From Prochlorococcus sp. AG-459-N19 (GTDB lineage: Bacteria > Cyanobacteriota > Cyanobacteriia > PCC-6307 > Cyanobiaceae), in contig QCRF01000004.1 of NCBI GenBank assembly GCA_003209375.1, forward strand, positions 33,628 to 97,627: DNA of 64,000 nt, given 5' to 3'. Positions 9,886 through 20,534 of the stretch are shown here, one piece after another. The position numbers and the translations under genes are program-made. Every line of letters begins with the position of its first letter. Positions within the stretch are counted from its first letter, which is position 1. The notes beneath the pieces were generated by a model that had not been told where the DNA came from, ran no database searches, and saw nothing but the letters and a program-made list of their open reading frames with translations.

Positions 9886-10746
9886 TTAAACCATATTATA
9901 AACTTCGCTTTTTTTAAGTCCATTCCTCTTGGCCAAGTATTTAGATGCTTCTGACAAACTAAGGCCTGCATTAATTAAATCATTGAGATCTTTTTTTATA
10001 ATTAATTTATCAGGATTTAAATCTCTTTTTTTTATACCTTTAACAACAATTGTTATTTCTCCAATAATATCTTTATCTTTGAAAAATTCAATAACTTCAC
10101 TAATATTATTTCCAACATGTTCTTCAAATTTTTTTGTTAATTCTCTTGCCACCATTATTTCTCGATTTCCTCCACAAAATTCAAATAATTCTTTTAATAA
10201 TTTTCTGAGTCTCTTAGGAGATTCATAAATTATAGTTGTTTTTTCATTTTTACTTATCTCCAAAAGAATTTTTTCTCTACAAATTTTTTTTTTAGGAAGA
10301 AAGCCTTCGAATACAAAACTAGAGGACGATAGCCCACTTGATACAAGTGCTGCAATTGCAGCACATGCTCCAGGAATACAAATAATATCAACCCCTTCAG
10401 ATTTTAAGCTCCTAGCAATATCTTCCCCTGGATCGCAAATTCCTGGCATGCCAGCATCACTGACAATTGCTATTGATTTTCCTTCTTTGAGATCTTTTTT
10501 TATTTTTGGGATTTTAATTAAAGAATTGTGTTTGTTAAAACTTATAAGTTTATTTGAAATATTGAACTTGTTCATTATTTTTTTTGTTTGTCTTGTGTCC
10601 TCACAAGCAACTAAAGAAACATTTTTAAGAATATTTAATGCTCTTTGGGAAATATCATTTAAATTTCCAATTGGAGTACCAACCATATATAAAGTACCGT
10701 TTTCCGGTTCCTCTTTTCTATGGGATAATAGGGAATTATTATTCAT
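9886..10746 (-). CDS. rsmI: 16S rRNA (cytidine-1402-2'-O)-methyltransferase RsmI
   Basis: RsmI uses S-adenosylmethionine to methylate the 2'-OH of C1402 in the decoding centre of 16S rRNA. The 286-residue protein has the tetrapyrrole-methylase-fold signatures of the family: YMVGTPIGNLNDIS at residues 20-33, CEDTRQTKK, and SDAGMPGICDPG, followed by the PGACAAIAALVSSGL strand-helix. Its start is only 3 bp from the divergent cysQ start, so each promoter must lie inside or very near the other gene. Length is normal. A short polar N-terminal extension precedes the conserved start of the domain. Confidence 0.95.
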   Translation of the reverse strand: MNNNSLLSHRKEEPENGTLYMVGTPIGNLNDISQRALNILKNVSLVACEDTRQTKKIMNKFNISNKLISFNKHNSLIKIPKIKKDLKEGKSIAIVSDAGMPGICDPGEDIARSLKSEGVDIICIPGACAAIAALVSSGLSSSSFVFEGFLPKKKICREKILLEISKNEKTTIIYESPKRLRKLLKELFEFCGGNREIMVARELTKKFEEHVGNNISEVIEFFKDKDIIGEITIVVKGIKKRDLNPDKLIIKKDLNDLINAGLSLSEASKYLAKRNGLKKSEVYNMV

Positions 10747-10749
10747 TTA

Positions 10750-11652
10750 ATGATTAAATTACCTTCTGGAGTAGATATTTATAATCTTATCGATGATATA
10801 AGAATTTTCAGCTGGCAAGCAGCAGATATTTTGCTTTATTACTCTAGATTGTTAGAAAATTCAGATTATAAGAAAAAAATACTCAAAAATAATAATGAAG
10901 ACGATCCTGTTACTTTGGCTGATTTAAAAGTTAATGAAATAATCATTAAAAGAATTAATGATAAATACAAAAATATTAATTGGGATATTTTGAGTGAAGA
11001 AAATGCAAAAATTTCTGAAGAAATTTTTGATGTTAAGTCTGATTGGATATGGGTTCTTGATCCTCTTGATGGAACGAAGGATTTTATACAAGGAACGGGC
11101 AATTATGCAATGCATTTAGCATTGAACTTTAAACAAAAGCCGCATATTGGGTTTGTTTTGATTCCAGATAAAAATCAATTATGGATCAGTGATGGAGAAA
11201 AAACTTGGTGTGAAAAAAGAGACGGATCAAAATATAAACCAATTTTATTAGAGAGTAAAAATCTTCAAGAAATGACTTTAGTAACAAGTAAAAATCATGG
11301 AAATGAAATTTTGCAAAATTTAATTAAGAAAATTAATTTCAACAAAGTAGAAATTATGGGAAGCATTGGCTGCAAATTAGCATCTATAGTCAGGGGAGAT
11401 AGTGATATTTATATCTGCCTAAGTTTACCTGGAGAAAGCTCGCCAAAAGATTGGGATTTTGCTGCACCAGAATCAATTCTTAATGCATCTGGCGGTGCAA
11501 TTACAAATATAGATAATGAAGAACTAACCTATGGACAAAATTGTTTTGAACATGGGGGCATTATTGTTGCAACTAATGATAGGAATTCTCATGGTCGTAT
11601 TTGTCTAGAAATAAAGAAAATTATTGAGGAGAATAGAATTTATCCCCTCTAG
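10750..11652 (+). CDS. cysQ: 3'(2'),5'-bisphosphate nucleotidase, inositol monophosphatase family
   Basis: This 300-residue Mg-dependent phosphatase most likely hydrolyses 3'-phosphoadenosine 5'-phosphate from sulfate assimilation. It carries the family's metal-site motifs: DDPVTLAD (51-58), LSEE (81-84), WVLDPLDGTKDFIQG (101-115) and the C-terminal WDFAAPESILNASGG. These are the D-x-x-D-G-T and W-D signatures of the IMPase superfamily. Inositol monophosphatase activity is possible, but the 'GTKDF' form is typical of CysQ. It is divergent from rsmI and ends 3 bp before the convergent pnp stop. Confidence 0.88.
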   Translation: MIKLPSGVDIYNLIDDIRIFSWQAADILLYYSRLLENSDYKKKILKNNNEDDPVTLADLKVNEIIIKRINDKYKNINWDILSEENAKISEEIFDVKSDWIWVLDPLDGTKDFIQGTGNYAMHLALNFKQKPHIGFVLIPDKNQLWISDGEKTWCEKRDGSKYKPILLESKNLQEMTLVTSKNHGNEILQNLIKKINFNKVEIMGSIGCKLASIVRGDSDIYICLSLPGESSPKDWDFAAPESILNASGGAITNIDNEELTYGQNCFEHGGIIVATNDRNSHGRICLEIKKIIEENRIYPL

Positions 11653-11655
11653 TTT

Positions 11656-13821
11656 TTAATTAAGTGGAGCAACTGGAGTAGGAGTTGGTTCTGGATAAGA
11701 CATTCCACTATTTTGTCCTACGCCTCTCAATGTAAGATTAATTCTCCCTCTGCTATCTATCTCTCTAACTCTTACGGTTACTTCATCTCCTTGCCTTACA
11801 ACATCTTCGACTCTCTCAACCCTTGCTTCTGATAATTGAGAAATGTGAACCATCCCTTCTTTGCCAGGTAAGATTTCTACGAAAGCACCAATTGGTATGA
11901 TTCTAGTTACCACACCAGAGAAGATTTCACCCTCATGAACCTTGCGTGTTAACCCTTCTATTATCTTTTGAGCTTCTTCTGCCGCAGCTCCGTCGTGAGA
12001 AGCAATAGTTACAATCCCGCCATCTTCTATATCTATTTTTGTGTTTGTTCTTTCAGTAATTCCTTTGATAGTTCTGCCTCCAGGTCCAATTACTGTTCCA
12101 ATAAGCTCAGGATCAATCCTAAAGCTTAAAAGTCGAGGAGCGTGAGGAGAAAGGGATTCCTGAGGTTTATCGATTGCGTCTTGCATCTTTTCTAAGATAT
12201 GTAATCTTGCAGGACGAGCTTTTTTAATTGCATCAGAAATAATAGAAACAGGCAAACCTGTAATTTTCATGTCCATTTGTAATGCGGTTATTCCCTTATC
12301 AGTTCCAGCAACTTTAAAATCCATATCTCCAAGAAAGTCTTCAATCCCTTGAATATCTGTGAGAATTCTCACTTCTTTCCCTTCCTTGATAAGACCCATA
12401 GCAGTACCACCTACAGGGGCTTTTAGAGGAACTCCTGCATCTAATAATGAAAGCGTACTTCCACATACAGACCCCATTGAAGTCGAACCATTAGAACTTA
12501 AAACTTCGCTAACTACTCGTAATACATAAGGAAATGTTTCTTTCCCAGGTAATACAGGGATTATTGCTCTCTCCGCTAATGCTCCATGGCCAATTTCTCG
12601 TCTCCCAGGAGTTCTCATTGGTCTTGTTTCTCCTACTGAATAAGGAGGGAAATTATAATGGTGTAGGTAAGTTTTTTCAGTGCTTGGATTCAAGTCATCC
12701 ATTTCTTGCGCATCACTTGGCGTACCTAAAGTAGTAGTAGATAAAACTTGTGTTAAACCTCTTTGAAATAATGCAGAACCATGAACTCTTTTTGGAAGAA
12801 TACCTGCAGAGGCTGATATTTTTCTAACTTCGTCAAGATCTCTTCCATCAACTCTTTTGTTATCGTTAATGATTTGTGAACGCATTAATTTTTTTGTAAG
12901 TTTTTTAAAGTCGGAACTTAATAACTTATCATTCTGAGAAAGGAGAACTTTTAATTGGTTATCATCTTTCAAAGATTCAATTTTACCTTGAGTCTCAACT
13001 TTTATTTTTTCGAGTTCAATATCTCTCTCCTCTTTGGAAAGATCAAATTTCTTTAAAATCAACTCAATTGGTTTTGTGCAATTTTTCTCTAAATAAGAGG
13101 GCAATGTTTTATCTTCTTCGGGTTCAGATGGTTTAACCTGTTTTATTCCCAAATCTTTTAGTAAATCTTCTTGAGATTTAATAAGCTCGGTAACTGCTTC
13201 ATAACCAAAATCTATAGCTTCGATAGTATCTTGCTCTGATAATTGGTTGGCACCTGCCTCAATCATGACAATGCCGTCAGGTGACCCTGCCACAACAATG
13301 TCTAAATCTCCTTTCTCTATCTCTCTATAGCTTGGATTTAAGATGAAATCATCGCCTATAAGACCAACTCTAACTGCAGCCATTGGCCCATAAAATGGAA
13401 TCTCTCCAAGTAAAGTTGCTAGCGATGCCCCAGTAACCGCTAAAACATCTGCTGGAACTCTTTCATCCAAAGAAAGGCAAGAGGCAACTATTTGTATCTC
13501 ATCTCTCATCCATGAAGGGAAAAGTGGCCTAATTGGCCTATCAATTAATCTTGCAATTAAAGTGGCTCTTTCTGGAGGGCGACCTTCTCTCCTCATAAAA
13601 CCACCTGGAATTCTTCCGGCAGCATAAAGTTTCTCCTCATAGTCACATATAAGAGGCAGAAAGTCTGAAGCATCTTTTTTTGTAGTTTTTGTAGCTGTAA
13701 CTAATAGAGAGGTGTCCCCACACTCAATCATTACTGATCCATTTGCTTGAGGAGCATAAAGTCCTGTAGTTAGTCGTATCTCTCGTCCGTCAAACGTGAT
13801 CGACTTATTTTGTCCTTCCAC
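11656..13821 (-). CDS. pnp: polynucleotide phosphorylase
   Basis: PNPase degrades RNA 3'-to-5' by phosphorolysis and acts in mRNA turnover. The 721-residue protein is full length: two RNase PH domains (first one with [13 protein letters not shown]; second with the catalytic region [11 protein letters not shown] and [14 protein letters not shown]), a KH domain with [13 protein letters not shown] near residue 590, and a C-terminal S1 domain ([28 protein letters not shown]). The tail is Pro-rich ([10 protein letters not shown]). It is the last gene of a long minus-strand run beginning upstream of rpmH, but about 185 bp separate it from rpsN, so it probably has its own promoter. Confidence 0.97.
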   Translation of the reverse strand: MEGQNKSITFDGREIRLTTGLYAPQANGSVMIECGDTSLLVTATKTTKKDASDFLPLICDYEEKLYAAGRIPGGFMRREGRPPERATLIARLIDRPIRPLFPSWMRDEIQIVASCLSLDERVPADVLAVTGASLATLLGEIPFYGPMAAVRVGLIGDDFILNPSYREIEKGDLDIVVAGSPDGIVMIEAGANQLSEQDTIEAIDFGYEAVTELIKSQEDLLKDLGIKQVKPSEPEEDKTLPSYLEKNCTKPIELILKKFDLSKEERDIELEKIKVETQGKIESLKDDNQLKVLLSQNDKLLSSDFKKLTKKLMRSQIINDNKRVDGRDLDEVRKISASAGILPKRVHGSALFQRGLTQVLSTTTLGTPSDAQEMDDLNPSTEKTYLHHYNFPPYSVGETRPMRTPGRREIGHGALAERAIIPVLPGKETFPYVLRVVSEVLSSNGSTSMGSVCGSTLSLLDAGVPLKAPVGGTAMGLIKEGKEVRILTDIQGIEDFLGDMDFKVAGTDKGITALQMDMKITGLPVSIISDAIKKARPARLHILEKMQDAIDKPQESLSPHAPRLLSFRIDPELIGTVIGPGGRTIKGITERTNTKIDIEDGGIVTIASHDGAAAEEAQKIIEGLTRKVHEGEIFSGVVTRIIPIGAFVEILPGKEGMVHISQLSEARVERVEDVVRQGDEVTVRVREIDSRGRINLTLRGVGQNSGMSYPEPTPTPVAPLN

Positions 13822-14006
13822 TTTTTAAATTATAAATCTATACATAATTTATTCTTACATTTTATAGGGACATATTGAGGAAATTATTTAGATAAGCTAT
13901 AAAATTTTTTAAAAATGTCGATATTTTGTCCCAAAACGAATAATAATTACTCCTGAGAATATTTATTTTAGAAAATATGGAGCTAAATTAAAACACTTAA
14001 ATTATT

Positions 14007-14309
14007 CTACCAACTTGATTTAACTACCCCAGGAAGTTCACCATTATGAGCTCTTTGCCTTAACTGATTCCTGCAAAGACCAAAATCTCTATATACCCCT
14101 CTAGGTTTACCAGTTGCCCAACATCTATTTCTTACTCTATTTGGTGCAGAGTTTCTTGGCAGACCTTGAATCTTTCTATGAATTTCTAACCTTTCCATTG
14201 GATCCTTTGCGGCATTAAATTCATCTAATAATGATTTCCTTTTTGCAGCATATTTCTTAACAAGTTTTTTGCGTTTAACTTCTCTAGCAATCATGGACTT
14301 TTTGGCCAT
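14007..14309 (-). CDS. rpsN: 30S ribosomal protein S14
   Basis: This 100-residue small-subunit protein assembles into the 30S head. The C-terminal half, [34 protein letters not shown], is the diagnostic S14 sequence. The CxxC pairs of the short zinc-binding form are absent, so this is the longer zinc-independent form usual in cyanobacteria and plastids. It lies between pnp and rseP with its own flanking gaps, outside the main ribosomal protein cluster. Confidence 0.97.
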   Translation of the reverse strand: MAKKSMIAREVKRKKLVKKYAAKRKSLLDEFNAAKDPMERLEIHRKIQGLPRNSAPNRVRNRCWATGKPRGVYRDFGLCRNQLRQRAHNGELPGVVKSSW

Positions 14310-14372
14310 TTAATATAATCTAAAAAACTATATAGTATCCTAACAGCTCGGAGAACATTTTTTAAAATTTAT

Positions 14373-15452
14373 TTATTGGTTTAATAATCTTTGTACAATT
14401 AATAATTGACTAGTATCTCTGATAATAAGCAAAATGCTTAATCCAACTAAAAGAAAGAAACTGGACTGAGTAACAACCATTTGTATCTTTACTGGTACAG
14501 GTTTTCCTCTAAACCCTTCAATTAAAGTGAAAACAAGTTGTCCTCCATCTAATAATGGTAAAGGTAATGAATTAAGTACTGCTAAATTAATAGAAATTAA
14601 AGCTGCAAATAATAATATCCCTGTGCTTCCCTGTTGTGATAGTTGAGCTCCAATTTCAACGATTTTGACTGGCCCACTTAATTGTTGAGCTGTTGAGGAA
14701 AAATTTGTTATCAGTCCTTTATAGCCTTGGATTGTTTTAACTAAAAGTGAAGAAAACTCATTATTGGTATATTTAAAAAGTTCGAAAACGTTTTTTGTCT
14801 TTTTAGTTTCTTTCCTTATATTTGGTTGTAATTGAGCACCTATTGTTCCTTTGCCATCAACATTCTTTGGTATCAAAGTTAAATCTTTGAAAATCCCATC
14901 TCTTTCGATTTTTATTAAAATTGGTACATCTGATGAATTTTGAATTTCTTTTACTAAAGTAGAAACAGCTTGATCACCAATACCTAAAGTACTAGTTTCA
15001 ATTTCTAATATTTTGTCTCCAGGTTTTAAGCCTGCAAGAGAAGCAGCCTTCTCAGGTTGAGTAGCCAAAACTAAAATCCCTGGTTCTGGATCAAATGGAA
15101 TCCCAACAGTAGTTATATTTAAAATTAAGATTGTGTAAGCAAGTATCAAGTTAGCGATTACCCCAGCTGAGATAACAATAACTCTTTGAATTATTGGCCT
15201 ATTTTTTAAAAGATTTGGATCTTTAGGGTCAATATTATTTAGTTCTTCATCAGGAAAGGATACAAAGCCTCCTAGAGGAAAGGCTCTGAATGAATAAGTG
15301 ATATCTTTAATTTTTTTTTGAATAATTGAGGGCCCAAAGCCAATTGAAAATCCATCAACATAAATACCTTGTAAAATTGCTGCAAGAAAATGACCCATCT
15401 CATGAAAGAATATGAGAAATCCAAGTACTGTTATTGAAGTTAAAACATTCAT
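14373..15452 (-). CDS. rseP: site-2 RIP zinc metalloprotease (RseP-like)
   Basis: This 359-residue intramembrane protease would cleave transmembrane substrates such as anti-sigma factors. The zinc-binding HEMGH motif is at residues 17-21 in the first membrane helix. A PDZ domain follows at roughly 120-220 (AASLAGLKPGDKILEIE), and the third catalytic residue lies in NLAVLNSLPLPLLDGGQL near residue 305. One PDZ domain and about 360 residues match cyanobacterial/S2P-group members rather than E. coli RseP with two PDZ domains. It starts 9 bp after serS and is probably cotranscribed with it. Confidence 0.92.
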   Translation of the reverse strand: MNVLTSITVLGFLIFFHEMGHFLAAILQGIYVDGFSIGFGPSIIQKKIKDITYSFRAFPLGGFVSFPDEELNNIDPKDPNLLKNRPIIQRVIVISAGVIANLILAYTILILNITTVGIPFDPEPGILVLATQPEKAASLAGLKPGDKILEIETSTLGIGDQAVSTLVKEIQNSSDVPILIKIERDGIFKDLTLIPKNVDGKGTIGAQLQPNIRKETKKTKNVFELFKYTNNEFSSLLVKTIQGYKGLITNFSSTAQQLSGPVKIVEIGAQLSQQGSTGILLFAALISINLAVLNSLPLPLLDGGQLVFTLIEGFRGKPVPVKIQMVVTQSSFFLLVGLSILLIIRDTSQLLIVQRLLNQ

Positions 15453-15461
15453 TATTTTATA

Positions 15462-16739
15462 TTAAGCAGTTTTTAAAAAATTTGATCCAAAATATGGAAC
15501 AAGAGCATCTGGAATCTTAACGCTACCATCTGATTGTTGGCCATTTTCAAGGATAGCGGCCATTGTTCTTCCAATAGCTAGACCACTGCCATTTAAGGTA
15601 TGTATGTATATATTTTTTTTATCAATTTTTGACCTTATTGATGATCTACGTGCTTGAAAGTCTAGACAATTACTGCAACTTGAAATTTCTCTATAACATT
15701 TACTACTGGGAAGCCAGACTTCAAGATCAAAAGTTCTACTTGAAGAAAAGCCTAAGTCTCCAGTACAAATATCTACTAATCTGTACGGTAAGTTGAGCTC
15801 TTTTAAAATGCTTTCTGCATCAGAAGTAATCTTTTTATGAGCTTCTAAAGATTTACTTGGATCACAAAACCAATAGAGCTCAACCTTATTAAATTGATGA
15901 AGCCTTATTAAACCTTTAGTATCCCTTCCATAACTTCCAGCTTCTCTTCGAAAACATGGACTATATGCAACATACTTAATAGGTAATTTCTTTGGATCAA
16001 TAATCTCGTTTCTATGAAAAGCAGTTAGTGGAACTTCAGCCGTTGGAGAAAGCCATAAATCGTCATTAGAACATTTAAAACTTTCATTTGAAAATTTAGG
16101 CAATTGTCCAGATCCTCTAAGACTTTCTGAATTTACTAAAACTGGAGGCATTAACTCTAAATAACCATTTTTAGTATGCATATCAAGCATGAAATTAATC
16201 AATGCCCTCTCTAATCTGGCACCATCACCTATAAGAGTAATAAAGCGACTTTTTGATATTTTTGTTGATTTTGCAAAATCAAAAATATTGAGACTTTCGC
16301 CTATTTCCCAGTGTGATTTAAGATTATCTTTTCTAATAGGATCCCCCCAAGTTTTTATTTGTTTATTATCACTTTCATCTTTCCCAATAGGCGCATCTTG
16401 GCTAGGAAAATTTGGCAAATTATAAATCTCATCATCTACTTGTTTATCAAGTATCCGTTGTTTCTCTTCAAGCTCAGAAATTTTAATTCTGTATTCGTTT
16501 CCCCTTTTCTTTAAATCATCTATATCTGTTGAGTTCTTATTTTGCGATTTCCCAATTACTTGACCTATTAATTTGCTTAATTTTTTGCTCTCGGATTGCA
16601 GAGTGGATAACTCTATATCAATTTCTTTTTTTTTAACAGTTAATTCATGTATATAAGATATCTCATAAACTTTTCCTCTTAAGGATAAATTTTCTTCAAC
16701 AAATGTTGGATTTTCTCTTATTAATTTTTGATCTAACAC
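15462..16739 (-). CDS. serS: seryl-tRNA synthetase
   Basis: The class II synthetase charges tRNA-Ser. The 425-residue protein has the N-terminal long coiled-coil arm that contacts the tRNA variable arm (residues about 28-105), then class II motif 2 in [20 protein letters not shown] and motif 3 in [18 protein letters not shown]. The serine-binding segment [12 protein letters not shown] is also present. Length and domain order are normal. It is followed by rseP after 9 bp. Confidence 0.97.
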   Translation of the reverse strand: MLDQKLIRENPTFVEENLSLRGKVYEISYIHELTVKKKEIDIELSTLQSESKKLSKLIGQVIGKSQNKNSTDIDDLKKRGNEYRIKISELEEKQRILDKQVDDEIYNLPNFPSQDAPIGKDESDNKQIKTWGDPIRKDNLKSHWEIGESLNIFDFAKSTKISKSRFITLIGDGARLERALINFMLDMHTKNGYLELMPPVLVNSESLRGSGQLPKFSNESFKCSNDDLWLSPTAEVPLTAFHRNEIIDPKKLPIKYVAYSPCFRREAGSYGRDTKGLIRLHQFNKVELYWFCDPSKSLEAHKKITSDAESILKELNLPYRLVDICTGDLGFSSSRTFDLEVWLPSSKCYREISSCSNCLDFQARRSSIRSKIDKKNIYIHTLNGSGLAIGRTMAAILENGQQSDGSVKIPDALVPYFGSNFLKTA

Positions 16740-16861
16740 TCTTTTTTTTTTATACCTTAATCAAGATAGTTAATCTCAATTCATAATTTGGGATTTTTGA
16801 TAAAAAATTAACTTAATTAATGATTTCTTACCTATTTAATGTTTTTAAAATTAAATTTTAG

Positions 16862-18328
16862 TTACGATGCAGATCGAGCTCGCCCTGTAGATGACCAATT
16901 TTTTAGTAAATCAATTTGCTCTTTGGCTGTTCTAGATAAAGGAATTAATTCAGAAACTGCCTTTATTAGATCTTTTTCCATCAGCTCTCTATCTTCAGAA
17001 AATGAAATGTGCATTCCCTCTATAACAGCTTGTTCAAGTTCTGCACCCGAGAATCCATCTGTTCTATCAATGATAGTAGAGAGAGGGAAACTGTAATTTG
17101 GTCTTCTTTTTCTCAAGTGCAAATCCAGAATACTTAATCTTTCTTCAGAATTTGGTAAATCAAGAAAAAATATCTCATCAAACCTCCCTTTCCTTAATAA
17201 TTCAGCAGGAAGCTTATCTATAGCATTAGCGGTAGCAATAACGAATACAGAGGATTCTTTTTCAGCCATCCAAGTTAGCAAACTTGCCAAAACCCTCTGA
17301 CTTGTACCTCCATCACTTCTAGCATCGCCACCAAAGCCTTTATCAATTTCATCGATCCAAAGGATACAAGGAGACATAGCCTCAGCTCTTAATATTGCTT
17401 CTCTTGTTCTTGCCTCGCTTGAACCAACAAGGCTAGAAAATAGTCTTCCTACATCTAATTTAAGTAGAGGCATCGACCAACTCCTAGAAATTGATTTTGC
17501 GGTAAGCGATTTCCCTGTTCCTTGCGCTCCAACGAGTAAGACTCCTTTGGGAATAGGTAATCCATAGTCTCTAGCTTCTTTAGAAAAGGCCCTGTATCTT
17601 TGATTAAGCCAAACTTTTAGAACGTTTAACCCCCCAATATCATCTTGACTTGATTTGGCATCGAAAAATTCTAAAATTTCACTTCTCGCGATAACTTGTT
17701 TTTTTTCTTCAAGAATATCCTTAATATCTTCTTTACTTATTTTTCCTCTTTGAGCAAGTGCCTTTGCAGTGACTTGCTTTACTTTTATTTCGGTTAGTCC
17801 ACTTGAAGCCATAGAAAGTTCGTTTAAGTCTTGTTCTTCAAGATTTGAATTGGTATTGGTCGCAATTTTTTTTATTAGATTTTTTAATTCTTTTTGATCA
17901 GGTAAAGGTAAATTTAAAATTGTCATTAATTCATCCAACTCCTCTGATGATGGAAATAAATGAGAACTAATAATTAAATTATGACTAGTTTTCTTAAGCG
18001 AAGAAGATAGTTCTTTAATAGTTCTATTAATAGATGGATCATCATAAAATTTATGAAAATCTTTAACTAATAAAACTGTTGAAACTGTAGTACTTTGTTC
18101 TTTAAGCCAATTGAGCACTCCTAACGGATTATTAGAAAATTTACCTTCTTCATTTATTATTCCTTTTATACCGCTAACACAATCCCAGCAGACTAATCTT
18201 TTTATATTTAGTCTTTCACAGGAAAAATTTACTAATTTTTCTAATCTTTCCTCTTCTTTAGTTTTGATCCAAATTAATGAGGTTCTTGATTTTATGAGTA
18301 ATTCTAAATTTCTACACCAAGAATTCAT
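16862..18328 (-). CDS. Ycf46-like AAA ATPase
   Basis: The 488-residue protein has an N-terminal domain of about 220 residues with its own P-loop-like remnant, and a C-terminal AAA module. In the AAA part, Walker A is GAQGTGKS (267-274), Walker B is ILWIDEIDK (322-330), and the second region of homology reads ELLRKGRFDEIFFLDLP. This architecture matches Ycf46, an AAA protein conserved in cyanobacteria and red-algal plastids and linked to inorganic-carbon-related photosynthesis regulation in a model cyanobacterium. It lies between serS and yidC. The precise role here is unknown. Confidence 0.85.
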   Translation of the reverse strand: MNSWCRNLELLIKSRTSLIWIKTKEEERLEKLVNFSCERLNIKRLVCWDCVSGIKGIINEEGKFSNNPLGVLNWLKEQSTTVSTVLLVKDFHKFYDDPSINRTIKELSSSLKKTSHNLIISSHLFPSSEELDELMTILNLPLPDQKELKNLIKKIATNTNSNLEEQDLNELSMASSGLTEIKVKQVTAKALAQRGKISKEDIKDILEEKKQVIARSEILEFFDAKSSQDDIGGLNVLKVWLNQRYRAFSKEARDYGLPIPKGVLLVGAQGTGKSLTAKSISRSWSMPLLKLDVGRLFSSLVGSSEARTREAILRAEAMSPCILWIDEIDKGFGGDARSDGGTSQRVLASLLTWMAEKESSVFVIATANAIDKLPAELLRKGRFDEIFFLDLPNSEERLSILDLHLRKRRPNYSFPLSTIIDRTDGFSGAELEQAVIEGMHISFSEDRELMEKDLIKAVSELIPLSRTAKEQIDLLKNWSSTGRARSAS

Positions 18329-18343
18329 TATTTAAGATTCAGA

Positions 18344-19486
18344 CTATTTTTTGCTGTTAGGTTCGAAAGGTAATCTTTTATCAGAGATAGTTGAAGCAGA
18401 AGTTGTTATTACTTCATTTTTAGCCAACAATTGCTGATCCAAAATTTTCTGTAAATTCTCAGGGAGAGCTTCTTTATTAAGCAGAAAAGTCTGAAATGCT
18501 TGGAAAATATTAGCAACAACCATGTATAGCAAAACACCTGCTGGGAGAGGGAAAAACAGAAACATTCCAGTTATCATAACTGGTGTAATTTTGTTTGCTG
18601 TTGATTGCTGTGGATTCGCCGGCATCCCTTGACTAGATAAAACTTGGGAAAGTAGTAGGGTTAATCCAAAGGCTCCTACTAATGCAGCAATATCCCAATT
18701 AATTACCCCATCTACATAAAAACCAACTTGGCCAAGAGCTTTAATAAATAAAAAACCACTTTTGGCAGCTAGACCAGGGATTTTTGCCTCGATTGTTGCA
18801 TCTCCTGGTTTAATTGCAGTGACTGTTCCGTCCTGGGTAACTTTAAGATTTTCGGATCCTTTAGAAACTGTCCAAGTGGGGAGAAATTTTGATCCGTTGT
18901 CGTATTTAGATAAAACTTCCGAATAACTATTACCATTTGTTGTTTGTAAATTTATTTTTATAGATTCTTCTGTTCCTAATTTTGTTCCATTAGGGATTGT
19001 GGCTACCACAGGGAAATGTGATTTTTCCGTTATAAATATAGAGTGTCTTGGGGATTTGTAAGGTTTTGGATCAATGGCTGCAACTTGATCCTGTGGAACG
19101 ACTTTGAGATTTATGTTGTAAGGGACATCAGCAAATGGAGATCCTCTTAGGGTTGCAAACAATGCAAAAAGCACAGGCATTTGTACAATCAAGGGAAGAC
19201 AACCCGCCAGGGGACTCCCAAACTCATTCATTAATTTTCCAAGTTCTTCTTGCTGCTTTTTTGGATCACCTGAAAACTTAGATTTTATTTCTGCTTGCTT
19301 TTTTTGCATTACAGGTTGGGCAATCTTCATTCTCCTAGCGCTCCTAATGGAACCAGCGCTAAGAGGGAAAAGAGCAATTCTAATTACTACTGTCAATGCA
19401 ACAATAGCTAAACCATAACTAGGAACTAAACCGTAGAAAAAATCTAGAATCGGGATAAGTAGTTTTTCAGAAATGAACCCTATCAC
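18344..19486 (-). CDS. yidC: YidC/Oxa1/Alb3 membrane protein insertase with Ig-like insertion
   Basis: YidC inserts proteins into the cytoplasmic and thylakoid membranes with or without Sec. The first conserved helix (about residues 20-40, [16 protein letters not shown]), the cytoplasmic hairpin, and [24 protein letters not shown] (91-114) are typical. Between residues about 120 and 250, on the periplasmic/lumenal side, lies an extra domain with [23 protein letters not shown]. That resembles a bacterial Ig-like (BIG2) repeat and is absent from E. coli, Bacillus and plastid homologues. The last helices end [20 protein letters not shown]. It belongs to the conserved rpmH-rnpA-(PH protein)-yidC order. 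Confidence 0.93.
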   Translation of the reverse strand: MIGFISEKLLIPILDFFYGLVPSYGLAIVALTVVIRIALFPLSAGSIRSARRMKIAQPVMQKKQAEIKSKFSGDPKKQQEELGKLMNEFGSPLAGCLPLIVQMPVLFALFATLRGSPFADVPYNINLKVVPQDQVAAIDPKPYKSPRHSIFITEKSHFPVVATIPNGTKLGTEESIKINLQTTNGNSYSEVLSKYDNGSKFLPTWTVSKGSENLKVTQDGTVTAIKPGDATIEAKIPGLAAKSGFLFIKALGQVGFYVDGVINWDIAALVGAFGLTLLLSQVLSSQGMPANPQQSTANKITPVMITGMFLFFPLPAGVLLYMVVANIFQAFQTFLLNKEALPENLQKILDQQLLAKNEVITTSASTISDKRLPFEPNSKK

Positions 19487-19558
19487 GATATTAAAGAGAG
19501 TGAAATTTTACTAGACATTTTATTTTACAGGAAAAAAAGGATTTTGTAATTAATTTAT

Positions 19559-19972
19559 TTAGGATTTAGTAGCAAATCCTTCTACCTCGTTGAGATTTGG
19601 GATTTGTGATCTTTTTTTTAAATTTTCCTCAATAAATTTTTGCTTTTCTCTGAATAAAGGTAATGATTTCATTTCAACCTTTGATCCGTCATTAAGGATA
19701 AGAACCATATCACCATATGAACCGAAACCTCTCGGAATAGATCTGATTTCTTCAATATTACTTAATGAAACTTGTGTTTTATTTTTGCCAAACCATCCCC
19801 CATCTATTGTAATTCTTTTGTTAGTAATTTTATACCTTAACCACAATGCTCTAACAATTGCGGCAAAGGTAAATGGCAAACCAAGAATAGTTATCCCCGC
19901 AAAAAGATTTATTATTAAATCACTTTTAGCAGGGCCACCTTCATAAAAGGTTTCTTCATTTATGTTAATCAT
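19559..19972 (-). CDS. PH-domain membrane protein (YdbS-like)
   Basis: The 137-residue protein has a hydrophobic N-terminal hairpin (NLFAGITILGLPFTFAAIVRALWL, about 23-46) and then a bacterial pleckstrin-homology domain: KITNKRITIDGGWFGKNKTQVSLSNIEEI continuing to LILNDGSKVEMKSLP. Its start overlaps the rnpA stop by 4 bp, so the two are translationally coupled. The same gene often sits between rnpA and yidC in picocyanobacteria. Function is unknown; a role in membrane protein biogenesis is only a guess from context. Confidence 0.8.
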   Translation of the reverse strand: MININEETFYEGGPAKSDLIINLFAGITILGLPFTFAAIVRALWLRYKITNKRITIDGGWFGKNKTQVSLSNIEEIRSIPRGFGSYGDMVLILNDGSKVEMKSLPLFREKQKFIEENLKKRSQIPNLNEVEGFATKS

Positions 19973-20355
19973 TTGATTAGACGAGATTTGAACATTAAGT
20001 TTTGAAATTCCTCCAAAAGTTTACTTTTATCATTGCAGAAATCTCCAAATTTAAGGTTAACAAGTAACCAACAAGGTTTGTGGTTATTAATTTTTTGAAT
20101 GTTAGTTAATAACCAATCTTGAAGAATTCTTTTTAATTTATTTCTTTCTACAGCTTTTTTTGAAACTTTTTTGCTAATAGCAATTGCAATCCTAAATTTG
20201 TTAGAGGGATTTGTTAATTTATGGGATAAAAGTATTTCTGGATTTGATCTTGCAACTTTAAATGTCATTAATTTACCATGGTAAATTGTGGAATTTCTAT
20301 GAATATAATTAAAAGTCCTATGACCTTTTAAACGCATATCCTTAGGTAAGGCCAT
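19969..20355 (-). CDS. rnpA: ribonuclease P protein component
   Basis: RnpA is the protein subunit that helps the catalytic RNA remove tRNA 5' leaders. The 128-residue protein has the central RNR-type signature, here AISKKVSKKAVERNKLKRILQ, with the family's basic helix, and starts MALPKDMRLKGHRTFNYIHR. It follows rpmH by 11 bp and overlaps the next gene by 4 bp, so rpmH-rnpA-PH gene form one unit. The C-terminal part is less conserved, as usual. Confidence 0.95.
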   Translation of the reverse strand: MALPKDMRLKGHRTFNYIHRNSTIYHGKLMTFKVARSNPEILLSHKLTNPSNKFRIAIAISKKVSKKAVERNKLKRILQDWLLTNIQKINNHKPCWLLVNLKFGDFCNDKSKLLEEFQNLMFKSRLIK

Positions 20356-20366
20356 TTAAATTTGAG

Positions 20367-20504
20367 TTATACCGCTATCCTTTCTCTACCTTTTTGTCTT
20401 CTGCTTTTAATAACTCTTCTACCAGTATGCGAACGCATTCTTACTCTAAAACCAGATACGCGTTTTCTTTTTCTTGAAGTTCCGCCAAAAGTTCTTTTAG
20501 TCAT
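20367..20504 (-). CDS. rpmH: 50S ribosomal protein L34
   Basis: This 45-residue gene was too short for the ORF track. It reads [20 protein letters not shown], continues [20 protein letters not shown] and ends ERIAV, the very basic L34 sequence. It lies 11 bp upstream of rnpA, the near-universal bacterial order. The start ATG at 20504 is fixed by the conserved N-terminus. Confidence 0.98.
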
Positions 20505-20534
20505 TTGTTTAATTATCCTTATTTAATTTATCAT

